Assembly (NCBI GenBank): GCA_964472275.1
Contig: CAYYJN010000048.1
Location: 1-15,904 of the forward strand
Length of the DNA: 15,904 nt
Direction: 5' to 3'
From: JAFDVN01 sp964472275
GTDB lineage: Bacteria; Acidobacteriota; Holophagae; Holophagales; Holophagaceae
The notes below the pieces were generated by a model, which was given only the letters and a program-made list of their open reading frames with translations, ran no database searches and had not been told where the DNA came from. The position numbers were made by a program, and so were the translations under genes. This document shows, piece by piece, positions 1-8,688 of this stretch; position 1 is the first letter of the stretch; every line of letters begins with the position of its first letter.

Positions 1-4
1 TCTG

Positions 5-1225
5 ATGCGCCGCGTCGTCGTCACGGGCATGGGCGGCGTCACGCCCTTCGGCGAGGACTGGGCCTCCATCGAAGCCGCGCTCCGCGAAGGCCGCAGCGGT
101 GTGCGCGTCATGGACGAATGGGACGAGCACGCGGAGATCCAGACCCGCCTCGGCGTGCCCGTGGACCACTTCGACATCCCTTCGCACTACCCGCGCAAGA
201 TGGTGCGCTCCATGGGCCGCGTGGCCCTGCTCGGCGTGCGCGCGACCGAACTGGCGCTGGAACACGCTGGCCTGCTCGGCGATCCGCTGCTGAAGACCGG
301 CCGCGCGGGCGTCGCCTACGGCTCCTCTTTCGGCAGCATCGAGCCCATGCTGGCGCTGGGGAAGAACCTGGCGGACGGCCGCCTCACGGGCGTGAGCGCG
401 ACCGGCTACATCCAGGCCATGAGCCACACGGCGGCGGTGAACATCGGCGTCTTCTTCGGCCTCACCGGGCGCATGATCGCCGCGAGCACGGCCTGCACCT
501 CCAGCTCCCAGGCCATCGGCTACGCCTTCGAAGCCATCAAGTACGGCAAGCAGACCGTGATGATCGCGGGCGGCTCGGACGAGCTGAACATCTGCACGGC
601 GGCGGTCTTCGACACGCTCTACGCCACGAGCACGCGCAACGATCGGCCGCGGGAGACGCCCCAACCCTTCGACCGGGACCGCGACGGCCTCGTGGTCGGG
701 GAGGGCGGCTGCACGCTCATCCTCGAAGACCGCGATCACGCGCTCGCTCGCGGCGCGACGATCCACGCCGAGATCCTTGGTTTCGGCACCAACTCCGACG
801 GCGCCCACATCACCCAGCCCCAGAAGGAGACGATGGCCCAGACCATCCGCCTCGCCTTGGAGGACGCGGGCCTGGACGCGGGCGCCATGGATTGGGTGAA
901 CGCCCATGGCACGGCGACCGAGCACGGCGACATCGCCGAAAGCCACGCGACGCGCGAAGTCTTCGGCCGCGCCGTGCCCATCGCGTCGCTGAAAAGCTAC
1001 TTCGGCCACCCGCTCGGCGCCTGCGGCTCGCTGGAAGCCTGGGCCGGGATCGAGATGACCCGCGGCGGCTGGCTCGCGCCGACGCTCAACCTGCGGAATC
1101 CCGACCCGCGCTGCGCGGACCTGGACTATGTGATGGGCGCGCCGCGCGCGATGCCTTCGAGCCACTTCCTCAGCAACAACTTCGCCTTCGGCGGCATCAA
1201 CACGGCCCTCGTCTTCCGCTGCTGA
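5..1225 (+). CDS. Beta-ketoacyl-ACP synthase (FabF family, aryl-polyene ApeR-like)
   Basis: Condensing enzyme that extends acyl-ACP chains with malonyl-ACP in the cytoplasm. At 406 aa it is full length for a FabF-type ketosynthase. The active-site cysteine is C164 in the STACTSSSQA context, the two catalytic histidines are H301 (NAHGTATEHGD) and H335 (SYFGHPLGACG), and the conserved lysine is K330. The C-terminus carries the usual NNFAFGGIN motif. Several stretches (RKMVRSMGRVALL, GFGTNSDGAHITQPQ, ATSTRNDRP) recall the last ketosynthase of Gram-negative aryl polyene clusters (ApeR type) more than housekeeping FabF; this is from memory of the family, not a search. The start ATG overlaps a TGA at 3-5, suggesting translational coupling to an upstream gene outside the window, perhaps a FabG-like reductase as in ape clusters. 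Family assignment is very sure; the pathway is inferred. Confidence 0.95.
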   Translation: MRRVVVTGMGGVTPFGEDWASIEAALREGRSGVRVMDEWDEHAEIQTRLGVPVDHFDIPSHYPRKMVRSMGRVALLGVRATELALEHAGLLGDPLLKTGRAGVAYGSSFGSIEPMLALGKNLADGRLTGVSATGYIQAMSHTAAVNIGVFFGLTGRMIAASTACTSSSQAIGYAFEAIKYGKQTVMIAGGSDELNICTAAVFDTLYATSTRNDRPRETPQPFDRDRDGLVVGEGGCTLILEDRDHALARGATIHAEILGFGTNSDGAHITQPQKETMAQTIRLALEDAGLDAGAMDWVNAHGTATEHGDIAESHATREVFGRAVPIASLKSYFGHPLGACGSLEAWAGIEMTRGGWLAPTLNLRNPDPRCADLDYVMGAPRAMPSSHFLSNNFAFGGINTALVFRC

Positions 1226-1248
1226 TCCTTGCCCGTTCTGGAGTCCCC

Positions 1249-2787
<1,539 letters not shown>

Positions 2788-2828
2788 CCCCTCGCGCGAT
2801 ATCCTTCCCTCTTCCGTTCGGAGTTCCA

Positions 2829-3437
2829 ATGAAGACCCGTTTGGCTCTCGTTCCCGCCCTCCTCCTCCTCGCGTCGGCCGCCCACGCGGCGGACAAGGGC
2901 ATGACCGGCGTGGCGCTGGAATGGACGCCCACCTCCACGCTCGCGGAGTCCATGGGCGCGCTGAACCTGTTGCCCCTCAAGGATGCGAAGGTCTGGATCG
3001 CGCCTTTCACCGACAGCCGCGACGACAAGGCGCTCATCGCCGAGAACCGCGAAAAGGCGCAGCCCCGCCCCGTCACCACCAAGGACGATGTGGCCGCCTT
3101 CCTCGGCGCTCACGCCAAGGACCTCTACCGCGAAGCCGGTCTCTCCCTCGCCGCCTCCGAAGCCGACGCCACCGTGGTCGTGAAGGCGGAAGTCGCTCGC
3201 TGCATGGTGATCGAGCAGGACACTTACAAGGGTTCGGTCAACCTCGTGATCGAAGTGGATCGCAACGGCAAACCCTTGTGGCGCGGCACGGTGTTGGGCG
3301 AGGCCACCCGCTGGGGCCGCTCCTACAAGCTGGAGAACTACTACGAGGCCATCTCCGACAGCCTCATGGACGCGGTGGGCAAGTCCCTCAAGTCCCAGTC
3401 CTTCCTGGACGCCCTGGCCGGGAAGGCCGCGAACTAA
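2829..3437 (+). CDS. Exported YajG-like hypothetical protein
   Basis: A 202 aa protein with a clear Sec signal peptide: basic MKTR, a Leu/Ala-rich core and probable cleavage at AHA near residue 20. There is no lipobox cysteine at the cleavage site, so the mature protein is expected to be soluble in the periplasm. The mature part contains WIAPFTDSRDDKALIAENR, then an alternating hydrophobic strand region (VVVKAEV, VNLVIEVD) and a C-terminal helix (SDSLMDAVGKSLKSQSFLDAL). This order resembles the YajG-type envelope lipoprotein fold, whose function is not established. The start is supported by GGAG at 2820-2823. It lies 41 bases after the carboxylase gene and 50 before the next gene. The family link is by eye only and moderately sure; the gene call itself is firm. 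Confidence 0.8.
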   Translation: MKTRLALVPALLLLASAAHAADKGMTGVALEWTPTSTLAESMGALNLLPLKDAKVWIAPFTDSRDDKALIAENREKAQPRPVTTKDDVAAFLGAHAKDLYREAGLSLAASEADATVVVKAEVARCMVIEQDTYKGSVNLVIEVDRNGKPLWRGTVLGEATRWGRSYKLENYYEAISDSLMDAVGKSLKSQSFLDALAGKAAN

Positions 3438-3462
3438 GCCCTTCTCGACCGAATCGCGCTAG

Positions 3463-3487
3463 GCTGGCCTCCTTCCCGGAGGCCAGC
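3463..3487 (+). promoter_or_regulatory. Perfect hairpin sequestering the Shine-Dalgarno of the downstream TPR gene
   Basis: A perfect 10-bp inverted repeat: left arm 3463-3472 (GCTGGCCTCC), 5-base loop 3473-3477, right arm 3478-3487 (GGAGGCCAGC). The right arm contains the only good Shine-Dalgarno sequence (GGAG, 3478-3481) and ends immediately before the GTG start at 3488. In RNA the ribosome binding site would be fully paired. There is no T-run after it, so a classical terminator is unlikely. A regulatory role is inferred from the geometry. Confidence 0.55.
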
Positions 3488-4096
3488 GTGCGTTCCGCCC
3501 TGATTCCCTTCCTCGCCCTGCCCTTGCTGGCCCAAGGCGCGCCGAAATTCGACGAGGCCTTCTTCAACGGCGATAAGAAGGCCGTGCTCGAAGGCTGCGC
3601 GCAGATGGCCCAGAGCATGAAGCCCAAGGACGCCAAGTGGCTCGCCGAGTACGGCCGCGCCTACCTGGCCGCCGGGGATCAGGCGCGGGCCAAGGCCTGC
3701 TTCAAGGACGCGGAGGCGCGGGAGTCCAACGATGGCGAAGTGCTGCGCCTCATCGCCGTGGGTTGGCTCAAGAACGGCTTCAAGAACGAGGCCCTGGAAA
3801 CCTACGAGAAGATCCTCAAGCGCGATCCGAAGAACAAGGATGCCCTCATCGCGGCCGCCCAGGATCTGGCCGCGGTGGTCATGCCCCAATACGCCGATCA
3901 GTTCATGGCCCAGTACGCGAAGCTGGAGAACGACGACTGGGAGAAGTTCCTCCTCTTCGGCAAGGCTTACTTGAACGCCGGGCTCCGCGAAAAGGCCGCC
4001 TACTGGTTCGCCAAGGCCGTCGCCGCGAAGCCCGGCGAAGAAAAGATCTACCTGGAGATCTCCAAGGACTACGCCGATAGCCAAGCCTTGATGTAA
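3488..4096 (+). CDS. Exported TPR-repeat protein
   Basis: A 202 aa protein read from a GTG start, chosen because GGAG lies 6 bases upstream (3478-3481) and because this start gives a short signal peptide (MRSALIPFLALPLLAQG, cleavage near residue 17). The same frame is open well upstream but there it only yields Arg/Pro-rich shadow sequence. The mature part is built of helical TPR-like pairs: AKWLAEYGRAYLAAGDQARAK, then VGWLKNGFKNEALETYEKI followed by LKRDPKNKDALI, then FGKAYLNAGLREKAAYWF. TPR proteins scaffold protein complexes; no enzymatic residues are visible. It is probably periplasmic and follows the YajG-like exported gene, so the two may act together at the envelope. The specific role is unknown. 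Confidence 0.8.
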   Translation: MRSALIPFLALPLLAQGAPKFDEAFFNGDKKAVLEGCAQMAQSMKPKDAKWLAEYGRAYLAAGDQARAKACFKDAEARESNDGEVLRLIAVGWLKNGFKNEALETYEKILKRDPKNKDALIAAAQDLAAVVMPQYADQFMAQYAKLENDDWEKFLLFGKAYLNAGLREKAAYWFAKAVAAKPGEEKIYLEISKDYADSQALM

Positions 4097-4150
4097 GCGC
4101 GGCTAACCGGCTCTCGCGCTTTGCCGTAGCTTGGCGAGCTTGGAGAAGGC

Positions 4151-5032
4151 ATGAACTTCCTTACCGATTCTCAACATCGCGTCCGTGACGGCTGGAAGGC
4201 CGGCGGCTTCGTGCTCGCGTTCGTGGCGCTGGTCGTCCTCGTCAATGTGGTGTTCAAAGTCCTGTTCCATGTCCGCCCCATGAGCGAGCTGGTCAATGTA
4301 GCGCTCAGCACGGCCATCGGCCTCGGGGCTTCCTGGATCTGCCTCGCCTTCGAGAAGAAGCCGCTCTCCGACATCGGCTACCGCCTCGATGGCCGCTGGG
4401 GGAAGGAGTTGCTCTTCGGCGTCCTCGGCGGCGCGGCGATCATGGGCGTGACGGCCCTCGCGGCCTTCTTCGCGGGCGGCTTCCACTGGGTCAAGGGCGC
4501 GGCCGACTTCAGCGCGGTGGCCTGGGGGCTCCTGCTCTTCGTCCTCGTCGGCTTCAACGAGGAGACGCTCTTCCGCGGCTACCTCTTCCAGCGCCTCGTT
4601 GGCGGCCTCGGCGAATGGCCGGCTCAGGTGCTCATGGCGCTCTTCTTCGCCTTCGCCCACTGGCACAACCCGGGGATGAGCGGCGCGACCAAGATCTGGG
4701 CCACGGTGAACATCGCGCTGGCGGCGATCCTGCTGGGCCTCTGCTACCTGAAGACGAAGAGCCTCGCCCTGCCCATCGGCGTCCACATCGGCTGGAACTT
4801 CACCCAAGGAGACATCCTGGGCTTCGGCGTGAGCGGCACGACGGACGCCAAGGGCCTGCTGGCGCCCATTTTCGGTTCCAAGCCCGAATGGCTCACCGGC
4901 GGCGCCTTCGGCCTGGAGGCGAGCCTGCCCTGCGTGATCGTCTGCGGCGCGGCGATCGTCGCGCTGCTGATGTGGAAGGGCCGACCTTCGACAGGCGTCA
5001 GCGCCGATCGGTCCACTGCCCAGGCTTCTTGA
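4151..5032 (+). CDS. CPBP family intramembrane glutamic/metalloprotease (CAAX-protease-like)
   Basis: A 293 aa polytopic inner-membrane protein of the CPBP/Abi family (Rce1-like). The three family motifs are present in order: the EExxxR motif as E137-E138-TLF-R142, a His in FAFAHWHN (H170), and the HxxxN motif H212-IGW-N216. These form the catalytic site in Rce1-type proteases. About eight hydrophobic segments can be seen, the first near residues 17-40. Bacterial members have been linked to peptide maturation, immunity to bacteriocins and processing of membrane proteins; the substrate here cannot be read from the sequence. The start is supported by a strong GGAGAAGG at 4142-4149. The 3' end overlaps the convergent acetyltransferase gene by 35 bases. 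Confidence 0.93.
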   Translation: MNFLTDSQHRVRDGWKAGGFVLAFVALVVLVNVVFKVLFHVRPMSELVNVALSTAIGLGASWICLAFEKKPLSDIGYRLDGRWGKELLFGVLGGAAIMGVTALAAFFAGGFHWVKGAADFSAVAWGLLLFVLVGFNEETLFRGYLFQRLVGGLGEWPAQVLMALFFAFAHWHNPGMSGATKIWATVNIALAAILLGLCYLKTKSLALPIGVHIGWNFTQGDILGFGVSGTTDAKGLLAPIFGSKPEWLTGGAFGLEASLPCVIVCGAAIVALLMWKGRPSTGVSADRSTAQAS

Positions 5033-5498
5033 AGTCCTGGGAAAGGATGAGGCGGAATTCGGGCGTGGGCTCGAAGCCCATGCCGCGGTAGAGGGCTTCG
5101 GCGTCCTTGCTGGCGTGCAGCTCCACCATCTCCAGGCCGAGGCTCCGGGCCCCGTCCAGCGCGGCTTCGGTGAGGGCGCGGGCGAGGCCTTGGCCGCGGG
5201 CCTCCTTCGCCACATACACATTGAAGAGGTAGCCGCGCACGCGCTGGGGCGTCAGCGGCGAAGGCAGCGCCTCCTTCAATTCCAGCATCGCGCCGCCGAG
5301 GACCGCGCCGTTCTCCTCCGCGATCCAACCACGCGCCTGGCCCGTGGTGAGCCAGCTCCGAAGCAGCGCGCGGAACTCCGGCTCCATGCGCGCGAGACCG
5401 GCTTCGTCGCCATAGGCCATGTCGCGGAACATGGCGACGCGGTGGGCCACATGGGCCTCCAGGTCGGACAGGGTGGAAGGACGGATCGCGGCGGCCAT
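4998..5498 (-). CDS. GNAT family N-acetyltransferase
   Basis: A 166 aa cytoplasmic acetyl-CoA-dependent acetyltransferase. The N-terminus IRPSTLSDLEAHVAHR is typical of GNAT proteins. The acetyl-CoA pyrophosphate loop is RGQGLA at residues 101-106, preceded by strand LFNVYVAKEA, and the C-terminal ELHASKDAEALYRGMGF is the usual motif B. The substrate is not predictable. The start is set by homology to the GNAT N-terminus; the frame stays open upstream, but that part is a shadow of the divergent MBL gene and there is no obvious Shine-Dalgarno. Only 18 bases separate it from the divergent MBL gene, and its 3' end runs 35 bases into the CPBP gene on the other strand. Confidence 0.9.
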   Translation of the reverse strand: MAAAIRPSTLSDLEAHVAHRVAMFRDMAYGDEAGLARMEPEFRALLRSWLTTGQARGWIAEENGAVLGGAMLELKEALPSPLTPQRVRGYLFNVYVAKEARGQGLARALTEAALDGARSLGLEMVELHASKDAEALYRGMGFEPTPEFRLILSQDFKKPGQWTDRR

Positions 5499-5516
5499 AG
5501 AGGGTAGTCTAGGGCC

Positions 5517-6305
5517 ATGCGCTACGCCGCCCTCGCCTCGGGCTCCAAGGGAAATTGCCACGCCTTCTGCGCGGGCGGGCGTGCGCTGCTCATTGACGCC
5601 GGAATCTCCTTGGCCCAGGTGAAGGCGCGGCTCGCGGCCTGCGGGCTGGACGCGGGCTCCGTGGGCGCGGTGGCACTCACCCACGAGCATTCGGACCACC
5701 GGGCCGCGGTGGGCGTCCTCGTCCGCAACACGGACTGGGCCTTTCTCGCGACGAACGAGACGAAGCTCGCCGTGGAGATGGCCGTGGGCGAGACGATTCC
5801 CGCTTCCCGCTGGGTCGAGGTGCGCGCCGGACACGCCCTCGCCTGGGACGGTTTTCGCGTGACGCCCTTTTCGTTGCCCCACGACGCCGTGGACCCCGTC
5901 GCGTTCCGCGTGGAGGCCGACGGCTGCGCGGCGGCGGTGGTGACGGATCTCGGCCACGGCACGGCCTTGGTCGCGGATCACTGTTCGGACCTGGACCTGC
6001 TGGTGCTGGAGGCGAACCACGACATCGAGATGCTGCGGAACGGCGCCTATCCCGACGCGCTGAAGGCCCGCATCCTCAGCCGCGTGGGCCATCTCTCCAA
6101 CGCGGCCATGGCCGAGCTGCTGGCGCGCGTGCTCTCCCCGCGCCTGCGCGCGGTGGTGCTGGCCCACTTGAGCGAGCAGAACAACCATCCCGATCTGGCC
6201 CGCCTCGCGGCGGAAGAGGCCCTGCGCGGCGCGTCCGCGGCGCTCCACCTCGCCACGCAGAGCGCGCCGATGGGTCTCGAACTCGCGTGGGACCAGGCCG
6301 GATGA
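5517..6305 (+). CDS. MBL-fold metallohydrolase, YycJ/WalJ-like
   Basis: A 262 aa cytoplasmic metallo-beta-lactamase-fold hydrolase. It opens with LASGSKGNCH, which is typical of the YycJ/WalJ group. The metal-binding signature HEHSDH spans residues 56-61 (H56, H58, D60, H61). Later ligand candidates are H122 (LPHDAVDPVAF), D144 (VTDLGH), H168 (LEANHD) and H217 (LAHLSEQNNHP). Length matches the family (about 264 aa). In Firmicutes, members act as nucleases linked to DNA repair and cell division; a nuclease role here is by family only. It is the first gene of a probable six-gene operon: its stop overlaps the next start as ATGA (6302-6305). No Shine-Dalgarno is visible before the ATG. Confidence 0.94.
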   Translation: MRYAALASGSKGNCHAFCAGGRALLIDAGISLAQVKARLAACGLDAGSVGAVALTHEHSDHRAAVGVLVRNTDWAFLATNETKLAVEMAVGETIPASRWVEVRAGHALAWDGFRVTPFSLPHDAVDPVAFRVEADGCAAAVVTDLGHGTALVADHCSDLDLLVLEANHDIEMLRNGAYPDALKARILSRVGHLSNAAMAELLARVLSPRLRAVVLAHLSEQNNHPDLARLAAEEALRGASAALHLATQSAPMGLELAWDQAG

Positions 6306-7342
6306 AGCGCGCGACCCTCCTGCTCCTGTTGAGCGCCGGTCCCGTCTTCGCGCAGAGTTTCGCCGACGGCTCCACCTTCGGCGGCTCCCGCGTGTTTTCC
6401 ATGGGCGCGGACCCCTTCGCGAATCCGGCGCGCTTCGATCAACTCCCCCAAGGGATCTACCTGGGCGCGGACCTGGGCGATCTGAAGCCGCGCGGCGAGA
6501 AGGACGCTTCCGACGCGGTCCTCGCCGCGGAGACGGACCCAAGTCTGCTGCCCTCGGCGCTTTCCGCCACCGCCGAGCATCCGTGGGCCGAGCGCGAAAG
6601 GGTCTACGGCCTCGCCTGGGCCTGGACCGGCGGCATCCGCTTGGGCTACACCCGCGTGGACGAGCGCGGCGCCTTCGCGATGACGGACCTGAGCCTGCCC
6701 CAACTCACCCTCGACGCGCGGGCGGTGGTGGTGGATCGCCTCTACGCGGGCGCGGGCAGCCAGGCGGGCCGCACCGCCTTTGGCTTCACCGTTCGGCTGG
6801 AACGCGCGCGCTTCGGTCAGCAGACCTTCGCCCTCACGCCCGGAGCCGGGCAGTTGCCCTTGGGCGATCCATCCGCGCCCTTGGAGGGCGTGGCGCTCAC
6901 CCATTCCGTCACTTCGGCGACCGTGGATCTGGGCCTCGTCCAGGAACTCGGCCAGGGATTCCGCTTCGGCCTCACGCTCAACCGCCTCGCGCCCCGCCGT
7001 TTCGGCGACTTGAAAGAGGACCCCCAAGGCCGGGCCGGGGTGCAGGTGGATCTGGGCGCGTCCATGAAACTCTCGGTGGAGTCCGACCTCAACGCCGCCG
7101 AGCGCCTGCCCTTCGCGGTGAAGGCGCGGACCCAAGGCGCGAGCCTGCTGATCCAGGTGTCGCCCGCTGCCTTCCTCACCATCGGCGCCGAACGCCACCG
7201 CTTCGCGGGCGCGCCCGCGAGCACCGTGCTCGGCGCGGCCTTTCATTGGCGCGCCGCGCCGTTGATCTTCGCGCTGGGGCTCCGCTTCGGCGACGATCGG
7301 CCCCTCGCCTCCGCCGCTTTCCGCCTGCCCGGAGCTTCCTGA
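6302..7342 (+). CDS. Outer-membrane beta-barrel-like protein
   Basis: A 346 aa exported protein. The start at 6302 is chosen because it gives a good signal peptide (MKRATLLLLLSAGPVFA, then QSF) and an ATGA overlap with the MBL stop. The mature chain begins with GGSRVFSMGADPFANPARF, reminiscent of the N-terminus of PorV/TraF_2/FadL-type barrels in which an early Asn-Pro-Ala element is common. The rest is a series of amphipathic strands such as GLAWAWTGGIRLGYTRV, AFGFTVRLERARFG, FRFGLTLNRLAP and LIFALGLRFGD, ending in FRLPGAS. I infer a barrel of about 12-14 strands in the outer membrane. The function is unknown. It overlaps the following LolA-like gene by one base (TGATG), so co-translation is likely. 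Confidence 0.78.
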   Translation: MKRATLLLLLSAGPVFAQSFADGSTFGGSRVFSMGADPFANPARFDQLPQGIYLGADLGDLKPRGEKDASDAVLAAETDPSLLPSALSATAEHPWAERERVYGLAWAWTGGIRLGYTRVDERGAFAMTDLSLPQLTLDARAVVVDRLYAGAGSQAGRTAFGFTVRLERARFGQQTFALTPGAGQLPLGDPSAPLEGVALTHSVTSATVDLGLVQELGQGFRFGLTLNRLAPRRFGDLKEDPQGRAGVQVDLGASMKLSVESDLNAAERLPFAVKARTQGASLLIQVSPAAFLTIGAERHRFAGAPASTVLGAAFHWRAAPLIFALGLRFGDDRPLASAAFRLPGAS

Positions 7343-8001
7343 TGCTGCTTTGCCCGCCCGCGATCCAGGCCCCCGCGCCCCAGCCTTCCCTGCAGGAGGT
7401 CGTGGACCGCTTCGACGCCGCCCAGGCGGCGGTGCAGACCTTGGAAGCGCCCTTCACGCTCACCATGAAGCGGGCGCTGCTCAAGACGCCCAGCACCATG
7501 AAGGGCACGCTCTACCTCCAAGGCTCGGACTTCGCCCACTTCGCCTTCGCGCCGCCGGAGGATCTCGTCCTCCACCTCACGCCGAAGGAGCTGCTCTCCT
7601 ACAGCCCCTCGGCCAAGCAGGGCGAGCGGCTGAAGGTGGGCCACCTCATCCACGCCAACCGGAAATTCCTCGGCCTGGGCCAGAAGCTGAGCTACCTCGC
7701 CCAGTATTTCGAGATCGCCTTGGGCAGTTCCACGGAAGTGCCCGGCACCTGGTTCCTGGCCCTCACGCCCCGCACCTTGGGCGTGAAACGGCGCATGCAG
7801 GCCCTGGATCTGTGGGTGGACCAACGAACCTGGCTGCCCCGGCGCGTGCTTTGGGTGGATCGCGGCGGGGACAGTTGGCAACTGGACCTGGGCGCGCTCC
7901 GGATCAACCAGCCCCTGCCCGCCGCGGTCACCGGCTTCCAGATCCCCGAGGGCACGCCCCTCGCCAAGTCCTTCAGCTTCTTCGCCACGCCGCGCAAGTA
8001 G
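7342..8001 (+). CDS. LolA-like outer-membrane lipoprotein carrier domain protein
   Basis: A 219 aa protein whose body fits the LolA/LolB-like fold: SLQEVVDRFDAAQAAVQTLEAPFTLTM, a strand pair around TMKGTLYLQGSDFAHFAF, the hydrophobic LVLHLTPKELLSYSP, then an Arg/Trp-rich strand region (QALDLWVDQRTWLPRRVLWVD). LolA proteins shuttle lipoproteins or other lipids across the periplasm. The N-terminus from the ATG (MLLCPPAIQAPAPQ) is a short, weak export signal. GGAG at 7331-7334 supports this start, which overlaps the preceding stop by one base. The pairing with an outer-membrane barrel suggests a joint envelope role, possibly delivery of a lipid or lipoprotein. It is not clear that this is the housekeeping LolA; a dedicated paralog is equally possible. 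Confidence 0.8.
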   Translation: MLLCPPAIQAPAPQPSLQEVVDRFDAAQAAVQTLEAPFTLTMKRALLKTPSTMKGTLYLQGSDFAHFAFAPPEDLVLHLTPKELLSYSPSAKQGERLKVGHLIHANRKFLGLGQKLSYLAQYFEIALGSSTEVPGTWFLALTPRTLGVKRRMQALDLWVDQRTWLPRRVLWVDRGGDSWQLDLGALRINQPLPAAVTGFQIPEGTPLAKSFSFFATPRK

Positions 8002-8040
8002 CGGTAGACTTTCCCACCTAGCTCCTCAGGGATGATGCCG

Positions 8041-8679
8041 ATGATCGTGGTGTGCCCGGCCTGCCAAGCCCGCTTCCAGTACGACGAGCAACGCTTCGAC
8101 GGCGTGCCCAAGAAGCGCTTCAAGTGCCCGAAGTGCGCCCATGTCTTCGAGGTCGCCAATCCGGCCTTGACCTCGCCTGTGCCCGACGCCACCACGGCGC
8201 TGCCGGATCTGCCCAGCGAAGTGCCGATGACGACGACGCTGCGTTCCCCTTACATGGATGGGCCGGGCGGCCCGCCCTCGGGGACGCACACCCAGCGCAG
8301 CGAGCGGGAATCCATGCTCGCCGCGGCGGGCATTGATCCGAGTTCCGGGATGCCCGCGGGCCTTCGCTTCAGCGTGGCCATCGTCGCCGGTCCGCTCGCG
8401 TCCTCCGTCCATCCCCTCGAAAAGCCCTTCAACACCGTCGGGCGCGAAGAAGGCGATGTGGTCTCCAAGGATCCGGAAGTGAGCCGCCGTCACGCGGCCC
8501 TGGAAATCCGGCGGGATGGCACCGTGTGGCTCTCGGATCTCCAGAGCACCAACGGCACCTTCGTCTCCGGCCAGCGCATCGAGCGCACCGTCCAGATCGG
8601 CCACCAGGATGAGTTCACCTGCGGCAACAGCACCTTCATGCTCGTGGTGCGGGACCTCAACGAATTCCCCATGCATTAG
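8041..8679 (+). CDS. Zinc-ribbon (MJ0042-type) and FHA domain protein
   Basis: A 212 aa cytoplasmic protein. The N-terminus is an MJ0042-like zinc ribbon with C5-x2-C8 and C29-x2-C32. A Pro/Thr-rich linker follows, then a C-terminal FHA domain at about residues 115-205. The FHA phosphothreonine-binding residues are all present: G134-R135, S148, H151 (VSRRHA) and N171 (STNGTFVSG). FHA domains read phospho-Thr on partners of Ser/Thr kinases; no kinase is in the window. Possible starts are 8032, 8035 and 8041. I prefer 8041 because AGGG (8028-8031) is then 9 bases away and the ribbon begins at once. The gene sits 39 bases after the LolA-like gene and 9 before the TPR gene, so it likely belongs to the same operon. 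Confidence 0.9.
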   Translation: MIVVCPACQARFQYDEQRFDGVPKKRFKCPKCAHVFEVANPALTSPVPDATTALPDLPSEVPMTTTLRSPYMDGPGGPPSGTHTQRSERESMLAAAGIDPSSGMPAGLRFSVAIVAGPLASSVHPLEKPFNTVGREEGDVVSKDPEVSRRHAALEIRRDGTVWLSDLQSTNGTFVSGQRIERTVQIGHQDEFTCGNSTFMLVVRDLNEFPMH

Positions 8680-8688
8680 AGGCGCCCG

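Noticed and set aside
118..1248. Open frame extending about 377 codons upstream of the carboxyltransferase
   Set aside because: The extension is Arg/Pro-rich shadow of the ketosynthase gene; the carboxyltransferase family begins at the ATG at 1249, which has its own GGAG.
4095..4121. Inverted repeat AAGCGCG / CGCGCTT after the exported TPR gene
   Set aside because: Only 7 bp with a 13-base loop and no T-run, overlapping the stop codon; easily expected by chance at this GC, so not called a terminator.
5499..6542. Upstream extension of the GNAT frame to 514 codons
   Set aside because: The extra part lies antisense to the MBL gene and is Arg-rich; GNAT homology begins at the ATG read from 5498.
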